Assembly: GCA_035524275.1 (NCBI GenBank)
Contig: DATKPC010000102.1
Coordinates: forward strand, 1 to 57,417
Direction of reading: 5' to 3'
Source: DATKPC01 sp035524275
GTDB taxonomy: Bacteria; Pseudomonadota; Gammaproteobacteria; Burkholderiales; Burkholderiaceae_F
DNA: 57,417 bases
Part shown: positions 49,961 to 57,417 of the stretch, piece by piece
Layout of the letters: each line of letters opens with the position of its first letter
How positions within the stretch are numbered: position 1 is the stretch's first letter
Position numbers and translations under genes: made by a program
Notes under the pieces: model-generated
The model's database searches: none
Seen by the model: only the letters and a program-made list of their open reading frames with translations
What the model was told of the DNA's origin: nothing

Positions 49961-50413
49961 ATGCGCAACTCCAAGGGCATGTCGATCCAAATGGCGGTGA
50001 GCCGCGCATTCAGTCGCGCATTCAGTCGCGCATTCCGTCGCGCATTCGGCGGCGCGCGAGGGCTTCCAAGCGTGGTCGGGCCGCTCGTCGTTGGCGGGCT
50101 CGTCGCGTGGTGCGCGGCAGGGCGGCCGGCGGCGGCCGCCGAGGGTTCGCCGGCGACCGAGTCCGCGCGCGGTGATGCCACGGTGGGCGCGGCGCTGGCG
50201 AAGCGCTGGTGCGGCCAGTGTCACCTGATTTCCGGCGCCAACGTGGCGACCGATGCGGCGCCGACTTTCGATGCCATTGCCCGGAATCCGGCGAGTACGC
50301 CGGCACACCTTCGGATGTTGATGTCCAAGCAGCATGTCTCGATGCCGCCGATTCCGTTGTCGGGCTCCGAGGCCGACGACCTGATCGCGTACATCCTGAA
50401 GGAGCGGCGCTAG
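49961..50413 (+). CDS. Small c-type cytochrome
   Basis: 150 residues from ATG 49961 (or ATG 49979). A basic N-terminus with four RAF[SRG] repeats, a hydrophobic signal (VVGPLVVGGLVAWCAAG) and a single heme-c site W-C-G-Q-C-H are followed by an axial Met candidate in PPIPLSGSEADDLIAYILKE. It is a class I type electron carrier. Position after the universal stress gene suggests a role under low oxygen. The repeat-rich N-terminus is unusual. Confidence 0.88.
   Translation: MRNSKGMSIQMAVSRAFSRAFSRAFRRAFGGARGLPSVVGPLVVGGLVAWCAAGRPAAAAEGSPATESARGDATVGAALAKRWCGQCHLISGANVATDAAPTFDAIARNPASTPAHLRMLMSKQHVSMPPIPLSGSEADDLIAYILKERR
50005..50048 (+). repeat. 12-bp tandem repeat, four copies, in the cytochrome gene
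   Basis: The unit CGCATTCAGTCG recurs with a period of 12 at 50005, 50017, 50029 and 50041, the last two copies with changes. It encodes RAFS-RAFS-RAFR-RAFG just before the signal-peptide core, so copy-number change would stay in frame. Confidence 0.8.
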
Positions 50414-50545
50414 GCTCCAGGCCGTCGGGCGCGCGCCGCGGCCACGCAGCGCTCCTGGACCTCTGGCGATTGCGGCGTGACGGCGGGCTAGAATCGCGCC
50501 CGGATGCCGCCAATCGACGAGGCGGTGCGCGATGCGGGACTGACC

Positions 50546-51631
50546 ATGCGATCGTTGAGGACTGCCGCCTGCGCGGTCGGCTTGTTGCTCGCCTGCGTCG
50601 CTTCGCTCGGGTCGAACGTCCCGCACGCGCACGAAGCGTCGCCGTTCGACGTGCCGAGCGGCGCCCCGGACGACTACATGCGAACGGCGGCGGACTTCGC
50701 GCAACGGCTCGCGCCCGACGTCCACATCTCGTTTCGGGACGGCGAGAAAGGGGCGCTGTCGGTCGTACGCGTCGTCGACGGGCGCCTGCAGTGCTACGTG
50801 CGGTTGGCGCGGTCGGGCGGGCGGACGCTCGAGGCGCTCGCCCGTTTCCTCGCGGGCCGCATCGACGCCGACGACCAGGCGCGGTTTGCGGTGGCGCACG
50901 AAATCGGCCATTGCAAGGTGCGCGCGGCGTTCATGCTGAGGCCGGACGGCTCGGTCTGGGACGCCAGCGCGTTCCCCTGGGTCGCGCAGGAGGTTTCCGC
51001 CGATGTCTATGGGATCCTGGCCATCGAACGCACCGGATCGGCTTCGAGCGGCTTGCGACAGGCGATTGCCGCCGGCCGCCAGCTGATGGCCGAGCGCCTC
51101 GGCGACCAGTCGCATGCCACGGGAGGGCTGCTGCCGCAGGCGCTGGCGCAGTGCCGGGCGAACGCGACCGACGACGATGCGGTGCATTGTGCGCTGGACG
51201 CTGCTTACCTGGCCGTCGGCGCGTTGGCGCCGGAGGGCCGGGATCACGAATCGATGCCCGACCGCGATCTGGCCGGCGAATTGACCCGGCTGGGGCAGAC
51301 CGTCATTCGCAAGGAAGTCCGCGTCTATGACAGCCTGGAAGGCTACCGCCGCGACTTTGCCGGCGCCGACGTCGCCGCCTTCGAGTTCCGCGAACTCGAG
51401 CGCGACGGCGACTCCATCTATCTGTCCGCCGAGGCCAGTGGCCGGCGCGACGTCGCGCGGCGCATCGCGGACTTCTATGGCCTGCGCGTCGGGGAGCTGC
51501 TCGATGGCGGACGCACCGTGACCGCGCTGCGCCTCGACGGCCGCGACGAACTCGACTGGTTGCTGACGCTGGGCGCCGTCGTCACGACACGCGATGGAAG
51601 TCGCCTGCGCAAGCCGAGTGCCGCGTTCTAG
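50546..51631 (+). CDS. Secreted HExxH metallopeptidase-like protein
   Basis: 361 residues from ATG 50546, which puts a signal peptide (RTAACAVGLLLACVASLG) at the N-terminus; ATG 50504 adds 14 polar residues. H118-E-I-G-H122 in FAVAHEIGHCKVRA, with acidic residues following in EVSADVYGILAIE, matches gluzincin-type peptidases. The family is not named with confidence. The 3' end overlaps the next gene by 38 bp. It is probably periplasmic or secreted. Confidence 0.72.
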   Translation: MRSLRTAACAVGLLLACVASLGSNVPHAHEASPFDVPSGAPDDYMRTAADFAQRLAPDVHISFRDGEKGALSVVRVVDGRLQCYVRLARSGGRTLEALARFLAGRIDADDQARFAVAHEIGHCKVRAAFMLRPDGSVWDASAFPWVAQEVSADVYGILAIERTGSASSGLRQAIAAGRQLMAERLGDQSHATGGLLPQALAQCRANATDDDAVHCALDAAYLAVGALAPEGRDHESMPDRDLAGELTRLGQTVIRKEVRVYDSLEGYRRDFAGADVAAFEFRELERDGDSIYLSAEASGRRDVARRIADFYGLRVGELLDGGRTVTALRLDGRDELDWLLTLGAVVTTRDGSRLRKPSAAF

Positions 51632-52733
51632 CGGCGGCGCGCATGCCGGCCTCGCCCGCGCCGGGCGTCGCGCCTGGGCGACGCTGCTCGCCGGCGCGCC
51701 GTGGCTCGCTGCCGCGGCGGCGCCGCTGGCGGCCTACAACGTTGATCCCGCGAATGTCTCGATCTCCGGGATGTCCTCCGGCGGCTACGTCGCGATGCAG
51801 ATGGCGGTCGCGTATTCGTCGGTCTTCCGCGGCGTCGGCGTCGTCGCCGGCGGTCCGTACGACTGCGCGCGGCAGGCGTTGATCTCGGAGTGCAGCGCCG
51901 GGGCCGCGCCCGACGTGAGCCCGGCCGTCGCGAACGCGCGCGGCTGGAGCGGGAACGAAATCGACGATGTGGCGCACATCGCCGGACAGCGGGTCTACGT
52001 GGTCGACGGCAGCCTCGACGTCGTTACCGGGCCGAGCGTCGCGCGACAAGTGCAGGCGTTCTACGTCCAGGGCGGATTCCTGCCGGCGGCCCGCGTCAAG
52101 GTGGATACCGTCGATGCCGCCGGGCATACTTTTCCGACGAACTTCGATGCGGCGGGCAATACGGCTTGCGGCATCTCCGCCGAGCCCTTCATCAGCAATT
52201 GCCGTTTCGACGCCGCCGGTGCGTTGTTGCAATGGATCCATGGCGCGCTGAAGCCGCCGGCGGCATCGGGCGCCGCCGGCCGACTGCTGTCGTTCGACCA
52301 GAGTCCGTTTGCCGCTCCCGGAATCGGGATGGACACGACGGGCCTCGTCTACGTGCCCACGCGCTGCGCGGCCGGGGAGCGCTGCGCGCTGCATGTCGCA
52401 TTGCACGGCTGTTACCAGGGCCAGTCCTGGATCGGCCGGAAGTTCGCCACGAACTCCGGCTACGCGCGCTGGGCCGATGCCAACGACATCATCGTGCTCT
52501 TCCCGCAGGCGAAGGTCGATTTCGTGCCGCACTGGACGCCGGCCAATGGGCTGCTCAACAACGTCGAAGGGTGCTGGGACTGGATCGGCTGGTACGGCAA
52601 CGACTACGACCAGAAATCCGGCGCGCAACTGCGCGCCATCCGGGCCATGATCCAGCAGGTCGAAGGCGAAGGGGCTTCCGGCGCGTCCCGGCGCAGGCCT
52701 CACGCCGAGGCGCCGTCGGCGCCACGCCCGTAG
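51594..52733 (+). CDS. PHB depolymerase-family secreted esterase
   Basis: 379 residues. A signal-like hydrophobic segment (ATLLAGAPWLAAAAAPLAA) is followed by the lipase box G59-M-S61-S-G with nucleophile Ser61, GPYDCARQALISEC, the Asp candidate in VVDGSLDVVTG and a His in DAAGHTFPTNF. LHGCYQGQSWIGRKFATNSG and VEGCWDWIGWYGNDYD are typical of extracellular poly(3-hydroxybutyrate) depolymerase-type esterases. With bdhA at 3.1 kb it would supply 3-hydroxybutyrate. Its start overlaps the previous gene. Confidence 0.85.
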   Translation: MEVACASRVPRSSGGAHAGLARAGRRAWATLLAGAPWLAAAAAPLAAYNVDPANVSISGMSSGGYVAMQMAVAYSSVFRGVGVVAGGPYDCARQALISECSAGAAPDVSPAVANARGWSGNEIDDVAHIAGQRVYVVDGSLDVVTGPSVARQVQAFYVQGGFLPAARVKVDTVDAAGHTFPTNFDAAGNTACGISAEPFISNCRFDAAGALLQWIHGALKPPAASGAAGRLLSFDQSPFAAPGIGMDTTGLVYVPTRCAAGERCALHVALHGCYQGQSWIGRKFATNSGYARWADANDIIVLFPQAKVDFVPHWTPANGLLNNVEGCWDWIGWYGNDYDQKSGAQLRAIRAMIQQVEGEGASGASRRRPHAEAPSAPRP

Positions 52734-52765
52734 CGGGCGGGTGGCGCCGTTTCAAGGCGGTGTCG

Positions 52766-53989
52766 CTACGTGGCGGCGGCGCCCGCGCGTCGCCGCGTCG
52801 GCAGGAAGATGGCGACGATGCCCAGCAGGGGCAGGAACGCGCAGATCCGATAGACCGCTTCGATCCCCATCGTGTCGGCGAGGTGCCCGAGCGCCGCGGC
52901 GCCGATGCCGCCGATGCCGAACGCGAAGCCGAAGAAGAGCCCGGAAACCGCGCCAATGCGACCCGGCAGCAACTCCTGCGCGTAGACCAGGATGGCGGAG
53001 AACGCCGAGGCGATGATCAGCCCGATCACGACCGTGAGCACGCCGGTCCAGAACAGGTTTGCATAGGGGAGCAGCAGCGCGAACGGCGCGGCGCCGAGGA
53101 TCGAGACCCAGATGACCGTCTTGCGGCCGATGCGGTCGCCGACCGGACCGCCGATGATCGTCCCGGCGGCGACGGCGAACAGGAACAGGAAAAGCTGGAA
53201 TTCCGCCTGGCGCAAGGAGACGCCGAACTTCTCGATGAGGTAGAAGGTCAGGTAGCTGTTCAGCCCGGCCAGATAGAAGTATTTCGAGAAGATCAGCAGC
53301 AGCAGGATGGCGATGCACAGCGCGACGCGGCCGCGGGCCAGCGGCTCCAGGTGGCCGCGCGAACTGGCGCGCGCGCGCGCGCCGCTGCGATGCTGCGCAT
53401 ACCAGCGGCTGACCTGCAGCAGCACGAGCATCCCGACGAGCGCAGCGCCGCTGAACACACCGACGCTGCGCTGGCCGGCCGGAACGATGACGGCGGCCGC
53501 GAGGACCGGGCCGAGCGAGGAGCCGAGATTGCCGCCCACCTGGAACAGCGACTGCGCGAGCCCGTGCTGGCCGCCGGAGGCGAGGCGCGCGACGCGCGAG
53601 GATTCGGGATGGAAGATCGACGAGCCGGTCCCGACGAGCGCCGCCGCGACCAGCAGCGACGTGTAGTCCGGGGCGAAGGCAAGGAGCAGCAGGCCGGCGA
53701 ACGTGAATCCCATCCCGACCGGCAGCGAGTAGGGCTGCGGCCGGCGATCGGTGTACGCGCCGACCAGCGGCTGAAGAAGCGACGCCGAAACCTGGTAGGT
53801 CAGCGTGATGAGGCCGATCTGGCCGAAGCTCAGCCGGAATCCGTCCTTCAGCAGCGGGTAGATCGCGAGCATCAACGACTGCATCATGTCGTTGAGCATG
53901 TGCGCGAAGCTGATCGCTCCGAGGACGCGGAACGCGGTCCGCTGCCCGTCGTGTGCCGCGCCCGGAAGCGTCGATGCGGGCGAAGCCAT
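52766..53989 (-). CDS. fsr: MFS transporter, fosmidomycin-resistance (Fsr) type
   Basis: 407 residues with about 12 membrane helices. The start FRVLGAISFAHMLNDMMQSL and the segments GTGSSIFHPESSRVARLASG and GGNLGSSLGPVLAA are diagnostic of Fsr, a proton-driven exporter that gives resistance to fosmidomycin in E. coli. The natural substrate is unknown. It points toward the PHB-depolymerase gene (convergent) and lies 41 bp from the dehydrogenase gene upstream. Confidence 0.9.
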   Translation of the reverse strand: MASPASTLPGAAHDGQRTAFRVLGAISFAHMLNDMMQSLMLAIYPLLKDGFRLSFGQIGLITLTYQVSASLLQPLVGAYTDRRPQPYSLPVGMGFTFAGLLLLAFAPDYTSLLVAAALVGTGSSIFHPESSRVARLASGGQHGLAQSLFQVGGNLGSSLGPVLAAAVIVPAGQRSVGVFSGAALVGMLVLLQVSRWYAQHRSGARARASSRGHLEPLARGRVALCIAILLLLIFSKYFYLAGLNSYLTFYLIEKFGVSLRQAEFQLFLFLFAVAAGTIIGGPVGDRIGRKTVIWVSILGAAPFALLLPYANLFWTGVLTVVIGLIIASAFSAILVYAQELLPGRIGAVSGLFFGFAFGIGGIGAAALGHLADTMGIEAVYRICAFLPLLGIVAIFLPTRRRAGAAAT

Positions 53990-54030
53990 CTAGGGTCTTT
54001 TCATGCGCGGGATCGGCCGCCGACGACCGT

Positions 54031-55062
54031 CTAGCCGTTGCGGATGCGGGCGACGAGCGCCTGCGTGAAGGCCTTCGTGTTCGCGTTGCCGCCCAGGTCC
54101 CCGGTGCGCACTTTGTCGACGTTCAGCGTCGCATCCAGCGCGGCGCGCAGCCGCTTCGCGGAATCCGGAAGCTTGCAGTGGTCCAGCATCAGCGCCGCGG
54201 CGAGCAGCAGCGCGGTCGGATTCGCGACGCCCTTGCCGGCGATGTCCGGCGCGGAGCCGTGGACCGCCTCGAAGATCGCCGCATCGGTGCCGATATTGGC
54301 CCCCGGAGCCATCCCGAGTCCGCCGACGAGGCCCGCGACCAGGTCGGAGAGGATGTCGCCGAAGAGGTTCGTGGTCACCAGGACGTCGAACTGCCACGGA
54401 TTGAGCACGAGCTTCATCGCGCACGCGTCGACGATGATCGTGTCCATCTCGATCCGACCCTTGTAGCTCTTCTCGTAGACCTCCTGCGCCGTCTCGAGGA
54501 AGATGCCGGTCAGGGCCTTCATGATGTTGGCCTTGTGCACGACGGTCACCTTGCGGCGCCCCACGGAGACCGCATGCTCGAACGCGAACTCGATCAGGCG
54601 CCGGCTGCCCTGGCGCGTGTTCACGCCGGTGGCCATCGCGACCGCATGCGGATCGTCGCCGATCTGGATGAAGTGCTCGTAGCCGGTGTAGAGGCCCTCG
54701 ACGTTCTCGCGCACGACGACGAGGTCGATATTGTCGTAACGCCCGCCTGGAATCAGCGTCCGCGCCGGCCGCAGGTTGGCGTAGAGCTTGAACTCTTCGC
54801 GCAGCCGGACATTGGACGAGCGGTAGCCGCCTCCGGACGGCGTTTCCAGCGGTCCCTTCAGCGCCAGCCGGGTGCGCCGGATGCTGTCGAGCGTGGCCTT
54901 GGGCAGCGGATCGCCGGCCTCCTTGACGCCGCCGAGGCCCGCGATCTGGCGGTCCCACGTGAACGGTGCCTGCAGCGCGTCGAGCGCGGCGAGCGTCGCG
55001 TCGACGATTTCAGGGCCAATGCCGTCGCCGGGAATGAGCGTCGCGGGAATCGGAGGGGTCAT
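54031..55062 (-). CDS. NAD-dependent isocitrate/isopropylmalate dehydrogenase-family protein
   Basis: 343 residues from ATG 55062 (MTPPIPATLIPGDGIGPEIV). Segments LKGPLETPSGGGYRSSNVRLR, DLVVVRENVEGLYTGYEH, KVTVVHKANIMKALTGIF, TTNLFGDILSDL and EAVHGSAPDIAGKG are those of decarboxylating dehydrogenases. YRSSNVRLR and length fit NAD-type isocitrate dehydrogenase or a related enzyme; homoisocitrate or tartrate activity cannot be excluded. It is divergent from the FUSC gene. Confidence 0.88.
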   Translation of the reverse strand: MTPPIPATLIPGDGIGPEIVDATLAALDALQAPFTWDRQIAGLGGVKEAGDPLPKATLDSIRRTRLALKGPLETPSGGGYRSSNVRLREEFKLYANLRPARTLIPGGRYDNIDLVVVRENVEGLYTGYEHFIQIGDDPHAVAMATGVNTRQGSRRLIEFAFEHAVSVGRRKVTVVHKANIMKALTGIFLETAQEVYEKSYKGRIEMDTIIVDACAMKLVLNPWQFDVLVTTNLFGDILSDLVAGLVGGLGMAPGANIGTDAAIFEAVHGSAPDIAGKGVANPTALLLAAALMLDHCKLPDSAKRLRAALDATLNVDKVRTGDLGGNANTKAFTQALVARIRNG

Positions 55063-55297
55063 CGGTGGGCTCTGTGGTCGGGCGGATGAAGGGCGGTCGG
55101 CTTCGATGCGCGGATCGGTTCCGGATTCCGCTTCCACGGGCGGACTCGGCTTCCACGACCAGCCAGTCTACGGCGATCGGCGTGCGACGCGCGGAGGAAA
55201 TAGCCGGGTTTCCGCGGCGAATTGTAGCGGAGTGCCGTCTCTACAATGCCGCCCGCGGCCGCATTTCCGCCGCTGACTTCCTCGAAAAACGCCCGTG

Positions 55298-57417
55298 ATG
55301 ATGCAGTTCGGCGGCACGACACGCGACCCGACCGGCGGCTCGATCGCCCGGCAGCTCGCCCGACTTCCGGCCCGCGCCGTCAACGGCCTGAGCGTCGGGC
55401 TGGGCGTCGGCGGCATCATCGCGGTCGTTGCCGGGCTGGGCGGGCTGCACGCGGCACTTCTGGCGAGCAGCGGCGCCGTCTTCGGCAGCATCGCGGACAT
55501 GCCGACGACACCGTCGCGCGTCTGGAAGCGCGTCCTCGCGTGCGCGGCGACCGGCTGCGGCGTCGCGCTGCTGGTCGCGTTGCTGCGGCCCTACCCGATG
55601 GCGCTGGGCGTGGCCATCGCGCTCATCGCTTTCTGCTCGGCGATGGCGCTGTCCTGGGGGACGCGCGCCGGACCCTTGTCGTTCGTCGGCATTCTCGCGC
55701 TGGTGTTCACGATGGCCGGACCGGTCGCCGCGCATCCCGCCCTCGTGCTGCTGCCGATCGGATGGAACCTCCTCGGCGCCGGGCTCTACCTCGGCTGGTC
55801 GGTGCTGTCGTCGGTCGCGCTGCAGCGGCTGTACCGGAAGCTGGCCGTGGCGGCCGTCGTCGAGTCGACCGCGGACCTGATTCGCGCGCGGGCGCAGTTG
55901 ATCCGCGGCGCCGCGGCCGGCGCCGACGACGACGCGCGTCAGTTGCAGCGGTCGATTCGCGACGACGCCGAGCTCGCCGACCGGCTGCAGGCCGCGCGCG
56001 ACCTGCTGTTCGTCGCGCCGGATACCGAGGCGAACCGGCGGCTCATCGCGCTGCTGCTGCGCCTGATCGACCTGCGCGACCTGCTGCTCGCCAGCCGGCT
56101 CGACCTCGATGTCCTGGGCACGGATCGCTTTGCACGGCGGGTCCGCGCCCGGCTCGCGCTCGGCTTGCGCCGGATGGCCTCGGCGCTCGACCAGGTGCGC
56201 GAGGCGCTGCGCTCGGGGGTCGCCCCACGCAACTGGTCCTCGTCGAGCGCCCACGCGCGCCTCGACGCCGTGCTGCGATCCGACGCGGCGGTCGACCCGC
56301 GAAGCCGCGCGGTGCCGATGCTGGCGACGCGCCTGCGCCAGATGGCCGACGAGATCGCGCGCATGCACGGCCTCGTGGGCCAGGCGCCCGGTACGATTCC
56401 GCTTCCGCGCTCCGAGCTGTCGTATTTCGTGTCGCCGGACCGGATGTCGTTCGCCGCATGGCGGCCCCACTTCACGCTGCGGTCGCCCGTGCTCCGCCAC
56501 GCGTTGCGCGCCAGCCTGGCGACGGTTGCCGCCTACGCGATCGGCCGCAGCCTGCCGTGGGCGTCGCATCCGCACTGGCTCGTCCTGAGCGTCGCCGTCG
56601 TGCTGCGCGGCAACCTGGAACAGACGCTGTCGCGCCGCAATGCGCGGGTCACCGGAACCGCGCTCGGCTGCGTGCTGGTGCTTCTGCTGTCGCACCTGCA
56701 CGAAGTGCCGCTTCTCGCGGGCCTGTTCGTGCTGGCCGTCGCCGCCGCGCACACGTTCGCGTTGTCGCGCTACCTGCTGACGTCCGTCGCCGCGTCGGTG
56801 ATGGCGCTGCTCCAGCCGCACCTGCTGGATCCGTACGCGAGCCTTGCGGTGGGCGAGCGGCTCGCCGACACGGTGATCGGCGCTGCGCTCGCGTGGGGAT
56901 TCAGCTACGTGCTGCCAGCCTGGGAACGCCGGACCTTGCCGCGCACCGTCATCCGCGTCCTCGCGGCGCTCGATGCGCATGCGCGCGAGGTGCTGCAATG
57001 GCCGACCGGCGGCCCGCAGGATGTCGCGCAGCGCCGCGCCCGGCGCGACGTCTACGACGCGCTGGGCGCCTTGGCGGGCGCCGCGCAGCGGACATCGGTC
57101 GAACCCCGGCGCGTACGGCTCCCGCTGCGTCAGTTGTCCAACCTGTTGACCGAGGGCTACCGCATTCTCGGCCACCTGGCGCTGGTCAAGAGCCTGCTCG
57201 CGCGCCGTGCCGCGGAGCTGGATCGTCCGCGTGTCGAGGCCATCCTGCAGGCGGCGGCGCGGGCCGTGCACCAGGAACTGTCGGCGGACGTCGGCGCGGC
57301 AGGGCCGGCGCCAGGGGATCCGGACGCCTTGCCGCCAGGCCAGGATGACGGACCGGAGCTTCCGCGGGAGCCGTCGGCGGCCGACGCGTTGCCCTGGCTT
57401 TCACGCCGGCTGGAACT
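55298..57417 (+). CDS. FUSC-family membrane transporter, partial (3' end outside window)
   Basis: At least 706 residues with no stop before the window end. The layout is two membrane blocks (about 30-180 and 410-530) separated and followed by cytoplasmic helical regions, as in YccS/FUSC aromatic-acid exporters. The repeat WLVLSVAVVLRGNLEQTLSR with RVTGTALGC is the FUSC signature. ATG 55298 (MMQFGGTTRD) is likely; GTG 55295 is also in frame. TACAAT at 55242-55247 is a possible -10. Confidence 0.88.
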   Translation, partial: MMQFGGTTRDPTGGSIARQLARLPARAVNGLSVGLGVGGIIAVVAGLGGLHAALLASSGAVFGSIADMPTTPSRVWKRVLACAATGCGVALLVALLRPYPMALGVAIALIAFCSAMALSWGTRAGPLSFVGILALVFTMAGPVAAHPALVLLPIGWNLLGAGLYLGWSVLSSVALQRLYRKLAVAAVVESTADLIRARAQLIRGAAAGADDDARQLQRSIRDDAELADRLQAARDLLFVAPDTEANRRLIALLLRLIDLRDLLLASRLDLDVLGTDRFARRVRARLALGLRRMASALDQVREALRSGVAPRNWSSSSAHARLDAVLRSDAAVDPRSRAVPMLATRLRQMADEIARMHGLVGQAPGTIPLPRSELSYFVSPDRMSFAAWRPHFTLRSPVLRHALRASLATVAAYAIGRSLPWASHPHWLVLSVAVVLRGNLEQTLSRRNARVTGTALGCVLVLLLSHLHEVPLLAGLFVLAVAAAHTFALSRYLLTSVAASVMALLQPHLLDPYASLAVGERLADTVIGAALAWGFSYVLPAWERRTLPRTVIRVLAALDAHAREVLQWPTGGPQDVAQRRARRDVYDALGALAGAAQRTSVEPRRVRLPLRQLSNLLTEGYRILGHLALVKSLLARRAAELDRPRVEAILQAAARAVHQELSADVGAAGPAPGDPDALPPGQDDGPELPREPSAADALPWLSRRLE

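Noticed and set aside
50005..50048. CRISPR array
   Set aside because: The repeats are 12 bp, contiguous, coding and without spacers.

Overview
The window is a GC-rich (roughly two-thirds G+C) chromosomal segment of a betaproteobacterium, most likely Burkholderiales or a close relative. This rests on the gene order thrS-infC-rpmI-rplT-pheS-pheT-ihfA-merR-tRNA-Pro next to relA and tRNA-Val, an IF3 gene with a non-AUG start, and genes for poly-3-hydroxybutyrate (PHB) use. I see no insertion sequence, prophage, rRNA or CRISPR array. The window opens inside a secreted Tyr/Trp-rich protein gene and closes inside a FUSC-family exporter gene.

Region 1 (1-13.8 kb) is mixed housekeeping and stress genes: an OmpR-type two-component system whose kinase has a collagen-like Pro/Gly-rich periplasmic segment, 3-hydroxybutyrate dehydrogenase, an alpha/beta hydrolase, a synthetase-type RelA, MtfA peptidase, a flavodoxin-like protein, an OlsB-like acyltransferase, tRNA-Val(GAC), a phosphoribosyltransferase / PRPP-synthetase-like / HPF stress cluster, an imperfect inverted-repeat element and PolX.

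Region 2 (13.8-22 kb) is the translation block. thrS is preceded by a complete attenuation-type leader: a 14-codon ORF with two Thr-Thr pairs, an intrinsic terminator and a perfect 10-nt antiterminator match. infC can only start at AUC. Two AT-richer patches at the 3' ends of thrS and pheT each hold a promoter-like sequence, probably serving infC and ihfA. A second terminator lies directly in front of pheS, without a Phe leader peptide.

Region 3 (22-26.7 kb) has an aminotransferase, a gene pair linking an OmpA-type peptidoglycan-binding protein with a membrane-anchored coiled-coil/helix-hairpin-helix protein, and two linked unknown genes.

Region 4 (26.7-44.7 kb) is the most interesting part. 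About 17 genes run head to tail, nearly all overlapping or within 20 bp, behind a gene-free, structure-rich leader. The first half encodes envelope redox proteins: an ApbE flavin transferase, a large HzsA-like heme lipoprotein, a second lipoprotein with an odd heme motif, two outer-membrane beta-barrels, a TlpA thioredoxin, a DUF4266 lipoprotein and a DUF3570 outer-membrane protein. The second half encodes a secreted protein, three TPR proteins, a short periplasmic protein, one ExbB/TolQ-type and two ExbD/TolR-type subunits, and an AgmX/PglI-type TonB-like protein. This resembles the proton-driven Agl-Glt machinery of Myxococcus. I infer one trans-envelope system coupling a proton-driven motor to an outer-membrane redox module; its function is unknown.

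Region 5 (44.9-57.4 kb) has a small membrane protein, a LacI-type regulator divergent from a HAD phosphatase, a methyltransferase, a DsbA-like oxidoreductase, a universal stress protein and small cytochrome c behind an FNR-like box, a secreted metallopeptidase, a PHB-depolymerase-like esterase, an Fsr-type transporter, an isocitrate/isopropylmalate dehydrogenase and the truncated FUSC gene.
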